Shown: one piece after another, positions 24,891 to 35,879 of the stretch
How positions within the stretch are numbered: position 1 is the first letter of the stretch
Layout of the letters: the number at the start of each line of letters is the position of its first letter
Assembly: GCF_000189635.1 (NCBI RefSeq)
Contig: NW_002476463.1
Coordinates: 310,001 to 374,000 of the forward strand
Reading direction: 5' to 3'
Source: Tetrahymena thermophila SB210
Lineage: Eukaryota > Ciliophora > Oligohymenophorea > Hymenostomatida > Tetrahymenidae
DNA: 64,000 nt
Program-made: the position numbers and the translations under genes
Notes under the pieces: generated by a model
What the model was told of the DNA's origin: nothing
Database searches by the model: none
The model's input: only the letters and a program-made list of their open reading frames with translations

Positions 24891-27010
24891 ATATTTTAAA
24901 ATTTAATTTTAGATATTATTGCATCAATTTTAGTCAGAAGAAGAAGATTTTCAAATTATATCAATAAATTCTCTCCTGTAAATACAATAAATAGGTAAAA
25001 AATTGTTTACATAGCTATTTTTTAATTATTTTTACTTTCGAATGTTAGTTTTTTGTATTTAATTTAGGTAAATGATTTTGGATAATCCAGTAAAATAATG
25101 GAGATTAATAAATATATAATTTTCTAAAAGATGAAAATGGCATTGTCTTATTTTAACTAAAATAATATTAAGCAAAATTTCTAAATAGCCTCATTTTGGA
25201 TATAAATAAAAAGCACTTTTAATATTAAGATATCAGCTGGATGATAGAGTTTATGATTTGATAAAAATAATTGGAAGTTATAATTATCCTTTTTATTATT
25301 TGCTGGCTCATGAAAAAAAAAGCACTTAAAAGGAGCTTTCGAGGAATAAAAAAATTTAATTAAAGAAAATTAAGAATTCATGAAAGGAGCTAAAAGATTT
25401 TTTTGTTGAATTATTTAGTTTGGCAAAAGTAATAAATAAAAAATTAGAAGATATTTTTAATTTTTGTTAAGCTAATTTATTTATTAAATATATTAACTTA
25501 TTATGCTTAAAATCAAACATTTATAAGTGGAAATAATATATTAGATTATTCAAGAAGATTTAAGAACATACTTGGAGAATTGGTAAAAGTAGATTTGATG
25601 GATAAGAGTATCCAATTAGCGCTTACTGTTTGATAATTTATGCATAGGCTGAATCTCTTAATTATTATCCTTAATAAATAATGAGCATAATATCTTATAT
25701 ATTCTTATGTAATTAGAAAAAAGTTACTTAATAATCATGTATTATATGTACTTTTCTATCTATTGCTGAAGCCTTAAGAATGTAAGGGAGATTCAATTAA
25801 TATCAAGAAATACACAAATGCTTAAAAATAAAAATAGTCTTTTTAACTTGAATTTAAAAAAAGAACAATTAGGCCAATGCACAATCGCGAAATTTAACAA
25901 TTACTTACAAAATTAAAAATATTGCAAGTGTTTTCATATATTTTTATATATTAGGTTTTTTTTGGTTTTAGCGAGCTAAGAAAAAAGGACTAGAGCTCAA
26001 TCTGCTTGAGAAAATTACTTTAGAATTAATTAAAGACTTTATCTTGATAATCACTTAAAGAATCATACTGATCGATCATCAAAGCAGTTGAATTTTTAAA
26101 AAAATTTATGGTCAAGATTTAATCTAGATAATTGTAGTATATGCAGAAACTGCGGACTTATTCACTTGGAAATATCAGTTGAATGGTGCTTACCAATAAA
26201 AAAATATAGGCATTTAAATTTTCAAGAATCTATTTAGTGATAATCATCCACTTTAGGCTGACTATAATGTAAAGATAACTTATAAATTAGAAATTCTAAA
26301 CATTTTGATTACAAAATCACTTTTTTAATTAAAGCTAAGGAAAATAAGATAGTCTTTCTATAATTGTTGGCACTTAAATAGAGTCGACTAATTTCTTAAG
26401 TTAATCAAATTACAATAAGAAGTTAAGATTTAAATTTTTAGTAAATTATTCTCTGATTTAAATTTCAACTATTAGAATTGCATAATATTGCTTTGAAAAT
26501 TGCTAATAAACAAAATGGAATAGAAAATAGAATTACATTATCATCTTTAGGGCAAGGATTTAGTTTATAAAAGAAATTTTTTATTTTTTATCTTAAATTA
26601 TCTTCTTTTAATTCTAATTATTTTTGAGTAGCAGAAATTTGTAGATGCATCAAAGTATTAATCTAAGTTGATTGATGGCTAGGATTTAATTTTTTATGGC
26701 CATTATTCAATTTAGCTAGCTAATTTTTTCGAAAAGTTCTATATAAAAAAATCTTAGAAGGAGATGAGGTAAATAAGTGTTGGAGATTATGGGTTAAATT
26801 AATTTTATTAGTTCACAAATGGAGCACTGAAGTTGTGTTTGAATATTTTTCAAAATATATTAAGTGCTGTTAGAGAGATTCTAACTTATTAACCACCTTA
26901 TTACTAATTTTTAGAATCAATTTCCTAAATGTTAAAATAACCAATTTAGTTAATTGTTGATTAATAAATTAATAAAGTGATTGAATTTAAAAATTTTGTT
27001 TAAGAAAATA
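24890..27010 (+). pseudogene. TPR relic (class II unit, copy 5)
   Basis: Begins near the equivalent of 9400-9860 of the full gene (GGTAAATGATTTTGGAT) and runs to the end of the last TPR exon. Unlike class I it keeps the 3' end of that exon (AACACTGAAGTTGTGTTTGAATATT-like). An internal deletion joins exon 14 to late exon 15. Multiple frameshifts. Confidence 0.75.
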
Positions 27011-27116
27011 AATATTTGAAATAACATGAAATTGTTTTGATAACTTTATATTTTCAATATGAAAGTCTTTAAAAATATTACAATATAGAAAAAATAAGTT
27101 ATTTATATTAGAATTT

Positions 27117-27995
27117 TCATTATTACATGCTATTTTTCCTATATTTTTTGTAGCACTATGTAAAATTTTGAAGGATTTGCTTTTCTTATGCTAAAATCAT
27201 CAAATTGATTTGTTCTATGTATTAGTTTTTGTTTTTAATTTTAGAGTCTTAAAGCCATAGCTTTTCAGAATTCTTCAAAAAGTGATTGAATATTTTTTGC
27301 AGATTTCTGTTTTTACTCAGGTTTTTAATCTTGAGGTTGTATCTACCACATCTTGCCAAATTTGTAGAAACTCTTTGCTAAATGCGCTCAAAAGTCCACT
27401 TATTTTCACTCAAATTTTCATATACACTCATCAAGAAAGTATCTTTGCACTCGATAATATGTTTCTTAAAAGCTGATAAGATATTCTTATACAAATTATG
27501 TTTACTTTTAGAAATAAAGTTAAAAATTTATTAATTTTCTTAATGATTAATTCCATTTTATTCGTAAAGAAAGTTTGATACAACTTCAATCACTGGTACT
27601 TTCTCTTTATATAATTGAATATCAGTTAAATTTTTAAATAGTAACTAATTTATTTACTTATTCCTTCATATTGATTTATGCATCTGGTTTTTGCCACATG
27701 ACTCAACTTTTTAATTTAACTTGGAAATTTGTTAATATAATCCCTATATTAATCGAATTGTATATTCCAAGATAAATCTTTTCTATACTTACAAATATTT
27801 TCATATTAATTTTCATCCTCATTTTATTTGGGGGGGGGGTCACAGCTGGGTGTCGAACTTTTCGGTACGGCAGTCATAGTAATTTTTATTAGGGAAAAAA
27901 AAAATGAAGACCGCACCCGGCTGTGACCCCCCCCCCTTTTATTTAATTTAATAAAGATTTTCATCTGTTTGAGCAAGCAAAAGATAGTTAATCAT
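27117..27995 (-). CDS. Array small-gene family, copy E, interrupted by a transposon
   Basis: Exons 27995-27658 and 27604-27117. Exon 2 (488 nt) is fully open to TGA with VPVIEVV, KKHIIEC, LSENKWTFERI, LKIKNLSKNRNL, HFLKNSEKLWL and QCYKK. Exon 1 carries a 107-bp inverted-repeat element plus an 8-bp target duplication (115 bp, not a multiple of three), about 51 codon positions of coding sequence upstream and the rest downstream. As it stands, translation enters the element and meets TGA. If the element and one duplication are left out, the frame is uninterrupted: 236 aa, class II. So this is a copy broken only by the insertion. If the element is removed during development, the gene would be whole; that is speculation. 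Confidence 0.75.
27822..27944. mobile_element. 107-bp GC-rich TIR element (MITE-like) with 8-bp TSD
   Basis: The element is 27830-27936. It begins with ten G then TCACAGC, T, GGGTG. The far end is the reverse complement: ten G, TCACAGC, C, GGGTG. That gives 23-bp terminal inverted repeats (27830-27852 and 27914-27936) with one T/C mismatch. The flanks are TTTTATTT on both sides (27822-27829 and 27937-27944), while uninserted paralogues, for example around 38720-38740, have TTTTATTT once: a perfect 8-bp target-site duplication. No coding capacity. The 8-bp duplication fits hAT, P, Merlin or KDZ/Zisupton transposases; the ten-G end does not let me choose. It is by far the most GC-rich stretch in the window. 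Confidence 0.9.
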
Positions 27996-29446
27996 TTTTT
28001 TAATTATTTAAAAGAAAGTTTTAATAAAAGTTATATTTATGTTTGATAATTATTATTAAATCTTCTTTAAGTTTTCAATTTCTGTTTTTACAATAAATGA
28101 TGAGTTAAAAATTGGATTAAGTTATATAGAATTAGTCATCTCTATTTAAAAATAATTAACTTAAAATATACAATTTTTTCTTTTAAATTACAGATTCAAA
28201 AAAACTTAATGGCTTAAGAAATTAAATTTAAAATAATTCTGAAAATTAGATTATATTTACTTTTTACAAATAAATATAAAATTAGTTATTATTAACTTTT
28301 TCATCATCTAATATTAGAAGCTTACAAATTGCTTTGAGTTTTAAAAATAATAAGTAAACTGTAAATAAATGTATATAAATTAATTAAATCCCCTAATATT
28401 CTTTTTCCCAGCTAATTTGAAATAATAATTATGAAAAAATGATAATGTTTATACTCCTTCACTTATAAATTTTAAATGATCTAATTTAAAAATTTAGTAA
28501 TAAATATTATTTGTTGCTTTTTTTCAATCAGTAAGCATTATAATAAATTTTACTAATTTTTTTTTTGAGAAAACTAGATTAATGGCTAGTAACAAAATTT
28601 TCTTAAAATGATAATTATTCATAAAATTTAAATTTTAATTGACTTTATTTAATATAACTCTGCTTTTATGCCATAAAACCTTTTAAAGTTAGTTTTAAAA
28701 ATTGTTTTACTTTAGTATCTAAATTTATTACATTTTGTTGTTAATAAATATTGATTTTTACAGATATTTTATTAGTATTTTAAAAACTTGTTTACAATTA
28801 AGTCATAATTAAAATTTCAAATTGTGATTCTTCTCTTAATTCTTAATTTGCTCAGTATTTGAAAGCAGATAGATAAATTTTTACAATTATTAAATAACAA
28901 AATCTTGAAATTCTTTTTATAACTTTGGTTTTATTTTATTAATTATAACTTGCTATTTAGAAAATAATACTAAATATTAAGTATTTAAGCTTATTTTAAT
29001 TTATATTATCTATGATACTATAGGAATCTAAAATTTTAAAGAAATTTATATTTTTTAACATACCATTTTTATATGAATTAACTCCTATTTTATTCAATAA
29101 TTTAACATTATAATAGATATCTCCTTATGTTTACATAAAAGAAAAATAAATATTGCTCTTGAATGTAAAGATTTATCAGCCACTGGAAGAATTTTTTTAA
29201 TTTAAATAAACTTCACAAAAAAATCAGTTACAATGAAGAGAAAAATTATAATATATAAGAGTAGAAATAATTATAATTGAATATCATAAGATTTAAATTA
29301 TAAAATATAAAAATACTTTTTCTATTTTGTAATTGTAGGCCAAATATTTTAAATTATAATTTTTGCTAATTTATATTTAGTAAAACTTTTATTATTATGA
29401 TTATTATTAATATAGAAATAGCTTATTTTTTTATCACTAATCAATC
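27996..29446. repeat. Class II upstream flank, recurs at 38.8-39.9 kb and 46.9-48.1 kb
   Basis: No gene. About 1 kb upstream of the class II small gene is shared among three places. Examples: AAGTAAACTGTAAATAAA near 28350, 39130 and 47405; an AGCTAATTT..AATAATTAT stretch; CTTGTTTACAATTAAG near 28787; and TTTAAGCTTATTTTAATTTATATTATCTATGATA near 28985, 39808 and 48028 (partly). It marks the left border of a duplicated block that also carries the divergent paralogue. Confidence 0.55.
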
Positions 29447-30252
29447 TCATGAACTAGCTAATTTTTTAAATTTTTTATAGTAACAAATGTTTTGAATCAA
29501 AATTTTCTTTTCGAAAGCATTTAGGATCATCTCTATCTATTTTTTATATGATTCTTTATCTCTTATCTTAGAATTATTAAGCCAGAATTGATTTGAGTTT
29601 TTCAAAAAATATAAAAAAACTCCTGATAAATTTTCATTTTGGAATATGTTTCTAACTTTTAAGCCAAAACGACCACAATTTTAAAGGTTTTACTACACTC
29701 TTAGTTTTATTCTATCAAATGTCCAATCATCTTAAGTATGAGACCGGTATTATTACTTTTACTATTCATCACATTAGTATAGAATATGGTTTTGAAACGC
29801 GTAAATAAGGTTTTTGAAGAAATTAGTTTTTGATTTTTATAGAAAATCTATTACTTCTTATTGCTTACTGTCATCATCATTTTCTAAATATATTAAATAT
29901 ATTAAAAAAATAAATAAATAAATGCATTTTTATTCTTCCTTAAATGTTCAAAAAATTCAATCACTTTACCTTATTAGATCATCTAATCTTCATTTTATTA
30001 CTCATATTCTTTATTGGAATTGCCCTATTTTTCTTCAATAGAATCCAAGCTACATATATTCTTCAAGTATTGATCGTAGTTAGAGAGAATAAAGCACTTA
30101 TCTACTCTCAATAATTCTAACATTCTGAATTAACAAGTTTTTAATTTCTTACTCTTCTTTTTGATTGTAGGGTTGAGTGGAAAACATATAGAAATTGGTA
30201 AAATGATTTTTGTATTTTTATCTATCAGTTTGTACTTAGCTATATTAGACAT
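29447..30252 (-). CDS. Divergent intact paralogue of the array small gene (239 aa)
   Basis: Exons 30252-29970 and 29883-29447, phase-1 intron of 86 nt, total 720 nt, 239 aa, TGA stop. Exon 2 aligns with the family along its length: FLQKSKTNFFKNLIYAF, DDWTFDRIKLRV, NCGRFGLKVRN, LYFLKNSNQFWL, NNSKIRDK and CYYKKFKK. The intron sits at the same place and phase. The exon-1 end is also related (TCQFR for TCKYR; NYDQYLKNI for DQYxDYIN). All three family cysteines are conserved despite only moderate identity. The start chosen is the first ATG after an upstream in-frame TGA; an alternative is the ATG at 30123 (196 aa). The unknown family is therefore older than the array. A decayed duplicate lies at about 48780-49470. 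Confidence 0.75.
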
Positions 30253-33050
30253 AAAGTTGTTAAAAGATTGTATTTTTTGTTTACTTCGATTTTATTTTTT
30301 TACAAGCAAGATAATTTTTTTAAATAATTTTTCTATATACTTAGAAACAAATCTGAGATAGGTTTTGAAGCTTCATAAATTTTCATTTAAAATTCATGTT
30401 AAGTATCAATAAATATACAAAAAGCTTTATAAATCTATCTTTATTAGTTAGGTTCTCATAGACCTTTTTTTCAGTAAAATAGGATAAGCAAAAAATCAAA
30501 GACCTCATTAATGATGAAAAATCAAGAATAATTGAAAAAATATGTAAATATTTTTCTATTAATTTAGTAGAATTATTTTAGGTTCTTATTGCAATTTTAT
30601 GACTAAAAAAAAGTAGGACGAATAAAAAAGATGGATTTTTTAGTTATTATATATACTTAAATATGATTGTGCATTAATATTTTTTACTGAAATTATCTTC
30701 AAGATTATTAGGAATTGGTGTAATGTAAGAAAATTGATTTCAAAATAATATTTTTTATAAATAAATATTATTCATTTATAAGATTTTAACTTACAAATGT
30801 TATTAAAATTTATCAGATACTTTTGAAATTTAATTGTATTTTTACTTTTCAATAAAAGTAAGCGATAAGTAGGAAAGTATAAAAATGAGAAAGAATCATT
30901 TATTTAAATGAGGTAAATAGAATAATTTATTACTCAATTTTTGTAAATCTCCTATTTTCTATATCTTTTTACTTGAAATTTAAAAAAAATTAGCCCAAAA
31001 AATAGCTAATATTATTTAACTATTTCTTATTTTAAACATCAAACTAGTCTCTAGAAAAATATTTACAAATTTAGGTGTTTGAAAAATTCAAATAAAGTAT
31101 GTAAACTTTTTGATTGATATATGCGTATTTTAAAAATCAAATAAGCAGCTACATTCGAAAGAATATAAAAAAACCTATAAAACTAATACATTTGATTCTA
31201 AAGTTGAAATTTATTGTTCCATATTCTATCTTTTAAATTTAGTAATCCAACAAAATAGTGTAAATTGAAATTCTTTTTGTAAACTAACTAACATAATTTA
31301 ATTTCAAATATTTATATTTTTATTAGTATTTTTTAGAAACATGAGTAAATTATTTTATATTATTAGTAAAATTAGTATTTACCTCAAATAAATTTAGTTT
31401 TTTTAAGAAAAAATGCATGAAATTTTGAAGAGTTATGTAAAGAAACATAAGAATTTTTCTTTTAATAAGAAAAGATAATAAATTAATAAATGTGCCAAAC
31501 CAAAAAATTCATTTCAAACATACAACTAACTAATCAACTCAGATAAGGTTTAATTTGTAAAAAGTATCTGCATTAAAAGTAAATATGATATTAAATTTTT
31601 TTGAATGCTTTGATTGAGAAACAATTAAAGAAATGTAAATTGTAAACTGCATAGATAAACCAATTAAATTACAGAAATATTATAAATTCTGAAATTAATC
31701 AATTATCAAGGTAAAGCTTATCAAAGTTATAATTGATCTAAAGAAAATAAATAAAAAAGGTTACAATGATAAAAATTAATTATAATTATATAGCTTGCAA
31801 AAGCTAACTTCAAATATGTTTTTAAATATTTAAATACTAAGTTATTGCGATAAGTAATAACTCTTTTAAAGTTTAAATGAAACTTTATAAATATCTATTA
31901 AGTATCTCAAATAATTTAATCCATAGTCTAATGTATTATCTAATTTCCCTCCTCTTCTATTTCTTAATAAAGAAATTCTGAAATGTTATGGCAATAAATT
32001 ACATAATAATATCAATTTTTACTTATAATTAAACTACTTTGACAATACATTAGTTAGTGCTAATTCCAGAATTCTTTTTAAAGCAATTCCTTTTAAGAAA
32101 TTTAACAATAAAAGTAACAATAATAACAACAACGAAAAGTGAGTATAAGACTACAATAAAAACTCTGTTCAAAAGAGAGTTAGTTTCCTTAACTAAAAAT
32201 TAGTATCAAATAAATTCAGTTTTTGATTATTTTTCTTACTAGAATATTTTTTCATATAAATTTGGTAAAAAGAATTAACTTATTTTTATATAAATGTATG
32301 ATTACAATAAATACTAATTAAATATCTTTAATTATTTACCTAAAAATTATTTTATTTTAATAAAAAAATACTTTTTATGCTTGAATAATATCATTAGTTT
32401 TAATTTTAAGGATACATTCATGTTCTTTGAATTTTATAAACTAAGCAAGAAACTCAATCAAAATAATAAATTTTATCAATACAATCACAAATAATCAAAA
32501 AATATAATTCAGTAAACACGTTCATAATAAGGTGAATATAATAATTTGAATAAAGTGAAATCTGTAAATTTTATGAACTATTTATTATCTTTTGTTATAT
32601 ATTTGCAAATATTAAATAGCGTCTTCAGTCATCTTACACTCACTTAATATCTGTAAATTCTTAATTAATTTTGCGCCTTTATAAATTAAAAAACCATTTA
32701 ATGCTTTTTCAATTTTACTTTAAACTAACATTAAATATCTCCAAATAATAATATAACTACATGAAACAATTTTATATATAATAGATTAAGTTTAGTTATT
32801 TTTAAATAATGTAAAGTATTATTTATTAGTGGTTTGATTACAGTAGATATTAGTGATGAAAATTTTGGTTTAAAGCCGCTAAGTGAGATGTCTAAACTGA
32901 AATCGAGGTGGCCTAAATTTATGAACCTTTACCGTATAAACTATATACATTTTATTTTTATGCTAAATGGAATTTAAAAAAAATAATTACAAAGATTTTA
33001 CATTTAATAATTAAAATATTTGATTTATTTCTATATAATAATCATTTAAT
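30253..33050. other. Long AT-rich spacer
   Basis: About 2.8 kb with no supported gene. The first 100 bp upstream of the divergent paralogue remain open in its frame but contain no ATG before TGA. At 32850-32945 a GC-richer patch reads DENFGLKPLSEM and SRWPKFMNLYR in one frame; it could be an orphan exon fragment and has no match elsewhere in the window. Everything else is low-complexity A/T. Confidence 0.4.
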
Positions 33051-33054
33051 TAAT

Positions 33055-33560
33055 ATTATAGAGTTTTAAGCAAGGGAAAGAAAACAAGATTAAAAAGTCA
33101 ATAAACAAATTGAAATTGAATATTTTGGTAATATTTTTAAAATTAGGCTAGAGTAGGGTATAGAACAATAATGAGTAGGGATGGAAGCAAAGATAAATAA
33201 TAATTGAAGAATTAAAAAGATTGAGCTTTTGAAAAAATATTTTTAGCACTTAATACATTTTTATAATAGTGAAAGATACATTCATAGTTACACTAAATTA
33301 TTAAGCAAATCTGAAGAAAAGCTCTATTATGATAAGACAGAGATGAAGAAAGTTGCTTCTATTCATTATAAAAACCATAGCCATGTCTATAGATTTTGAC
33401 AAATGAATTTCTAGTTAGACAGCTTTTAATTATTTAAAAAGAAAATTCGATTCTTTTATTGGAAATTATTAAATCCACTAAAAAAATCGTTTTTACAAAT
33501 AAGATATGAAATATTTCATATCTTACTGAAGTCTAGCAGAGCCTCAATCTCAAGACACCT
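33055..33560 (+). pseudogene. Kinase exon 8-9 relic (class III unit, copy 6)
   Basis: Matches 8797-9280 and a little beyond of the full gene (EKLYYDKT-like and NEFLVRQLLII-like remnants) with frameshifts; a deletion joins GLSNLSYLTEV-like sequence to AEPQSQDTF-like exon-9 sequence. Same truncated architecture as the copies at 14.5 and 56.6 kb. Confidence 0.75.
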
Positions 33561-33589
33561 TTAGAAGGTGTTATTTAAATAATAATTAT

Positions 33590-33960
33590 TGCTTTTAAAG
33601 ACTATTTTTCCTTTGTTTTTTAAGAAATGTGTATCATTTTGAAGGATTTGCTTTTCTTAACTATAATGATCAAGCTAATCTGTTATATGAATTAGCCTTT
33701 ATTTTAAATTTTAGAATCTTAAATATATTATTTTCTAAAGTTTTTCAAAAAGTAATTGTATATTCTTTCGGATTACTGATTTTGCTTAAATTTTTAATCA
33801 TGAGATTGAATCTTCTGCATTCTGTCAAATCTGTAGAAGTTGTTTGCCAATTGTGCTCAAAAGCCCACTTGTCATCACATAAATTTTCATAAACTCCAAC
33901 CAAGAAAGTATCTTAACACTCTGAAAAATGCCTCTTAAAAGCCGACATTAATGAAAATTT
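33590..33960 (-). pseudogene. Small-gene family remnant (class III)
   Basis: The 3' two thirds of exon 2 with substitutions and indels; exon 1 missing. It ends at the same CTCTTAAAAGCCGACAT breakpoint as the 15.4-kb remnant. Confidence 0.75.
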
Positions 33961-34900
33961 ATGAAAGACTAAAATATATAAACATGCTAATTTAAATATA
34001 ATATAGGTATATATTTAGAATGATATAATTTTCTGATATTAAAAGATTAATGATTTAATAAATTAAATTTATAATGTAATTTATATGAAAATATATTTTT
34101 TAAATAAAATAATTTAAATAAAAATAAATCTATATTTTAAATTTTCTAAATTTAAATGTGTGTGATTGACTTCATCTTAAATATAAATAAATTTTATTTA
34201 ATCCTTTTAAAAATAATTAATTTTATAAGCTATTTAATTAAAAAAAAGTTATTAACAGCAACAAGATTTAAGCTATTTAAATCTTAATTTATATTATATT
34301 TTAGTAGAAAATAGACTACATTTTTGCTTTTTTGCTTTTTACATTTAAATAATATTTTTGAATTCTTAAATAAATAATATTCTTTAAATTTTTGCTGTAA
34401 TGAATTTATAAAATTAAAATTCAAGATTTTACGTATAGTATACAGGTAATTTAATGGGTTGAGCAACTTTTAATTCTTAAGAATATTATTTTATGATAAT
34501 AATATATTTTAATTTAGTGTTATTTAACTAAAATATATGCATGTAAATTATATATTTTATATTAAAAATATATTAATTTTTCTTCTCAATTTTATCTACT
34601 TAAAAGTATTTATTTAATATTTTGATTGGGTATGAAATGTGTTTTTAAATTAGTTGAATACTTTCAAATCTAAACATTATTTTAACTAAAAAAATGTGTA
34701 CAAATTTGTTTTAGATTTTGTTTTATTAATAATGAGCAATATTTTATTTAATTTTAATTTAGTATTTTAATTCAATAATATCAAAATAATATAAATATTT
34801 TATTTTAATGCTTAACGTAATTATAAAAAATTGATTATTTACATATAAATATTCTGTATTTAATTGTTAGAAAATTTGAATTTTTTTTATATAGGCATCA
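33961..34900. other. Spacer
   Basis: AT-rich, no gene. A patch at 34340-34510 (AAATTCAAGATTTTACG.. and GAATATTATTTTATG) recurs at 48370-48480, marking another duplicated flank. The part from about 34600 is intron-derived unit sequence (ACTTAAAAGTATTTATTTAATATTTTGATTG), also seen at 20140 and 49780. Confidence 0.4.
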
Positions 34901-34904
34901 TCTA

Positions 34905-35700
34905 ATTTTAATTAAAGAGCCTTAAGCAAGTGAAACAAAACAAGTTAAAAAAGTCTAAAAATAAATTGCTACTGAATATAATCAAGTATTTTTGAAGATC
35001 TTAACTAGGATAGAACAATTAGGAATAGGGAAAAGGAAGTGAATATAAATAAAAATAAAAAAAATAATGGAATTGCTTTACAAAAATTGTCAAAAACAGC
35101 CTGGTTTCGACTTTATCATCATTAAATGAAATAATAGAAATTATAGATTTATAAATTTTAAATATTATTTTATCAATTTTATTTATACCAGTTTTTTGGT
35201 GCAGCAGAAATTTGAAAAAAGATCTGATTTTTAAGCTAAGATGATTGATGTCTATGATTTTGGTTGTGGCTACGATTCAATTTCACTAGCTAAATTTATG
35301 GAAAAGTTGGCATATGACATAAATAATTAATAATAACGGTAAAACTCTCCCATACTTTTAAAGAGCCACAGAAATTTGATAAAATAACATTTAATTTTGA
35401 TTAAAATCATCAAGACCTTCAATATTTGCTTAATATTAGATATTTTAACAATATTTGATGCTAATTAGTTGGCTTTATTTATCTAAAATTATAAAGTTTT
35501 ATTTTAGATCAAATAAATGAGAACTAAGGAAGCATAAATAGCAAGGCATTAAATACTATAAAAACTGAACTAGCAGAAAATCAAAATAAGGTAATTAGAT
35601 CAAATTCAAAATGCACTTAATAGAATAAAAGAAATTCTAAAAATTAGGCTTAGAATAATAAAAATAATTAAAATATTAGATGAGAAAAATTAGCTTAAAA
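34905..35700 (+). pseudogene. Internally deleted kinase-TPR relic (copy 7)
   Basis: The start of exon 8 is followed, after a short unrelated stretch near 35080-35110, by the exon 13-15 region (CAGCAGAAATTTGAAAAA, ACTCTCCCATACTTTTAAAGAG). All intervening exons are lost. No small gene follows; the next unit begins at once. Confidence 0.7.
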
Positions 35701-35879
35701 TAATAAAAATGAAGTGAAATATCTCCAATAGTACTACACAGCTGGTCACAATATTTTAAGAAATGAATATTTATTTCATGAAGTTTTAGAGCAACTTTTT
35801 AAAATATATAATAAACCTTGTTTTTACTAGTTTATTATAATTATTTAGTATGTTGATAATCCTTAAATTAAATATGCCT

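Noticed and set aside
27830-27936. Interpretation of the GC-rich hairpin as a transcription terminator or RNA gene.
   Set aside because: The flanking 8-bp duplication and the empty sites in paralogues identify it as an insertion.
30161-30361. Plus-strand 66-codon hydrophobic frame.
   Set aside because: Antisense to the N-terminal part and upstream open stretch of the divergent paralogue at 29447-30252.
34284-34466. Minus-strand 60-codon frame rich in Lys/Asn.
   Set aside because: Low-complexity spacer; the related stretch at 48370-48480 does not keep the frame.
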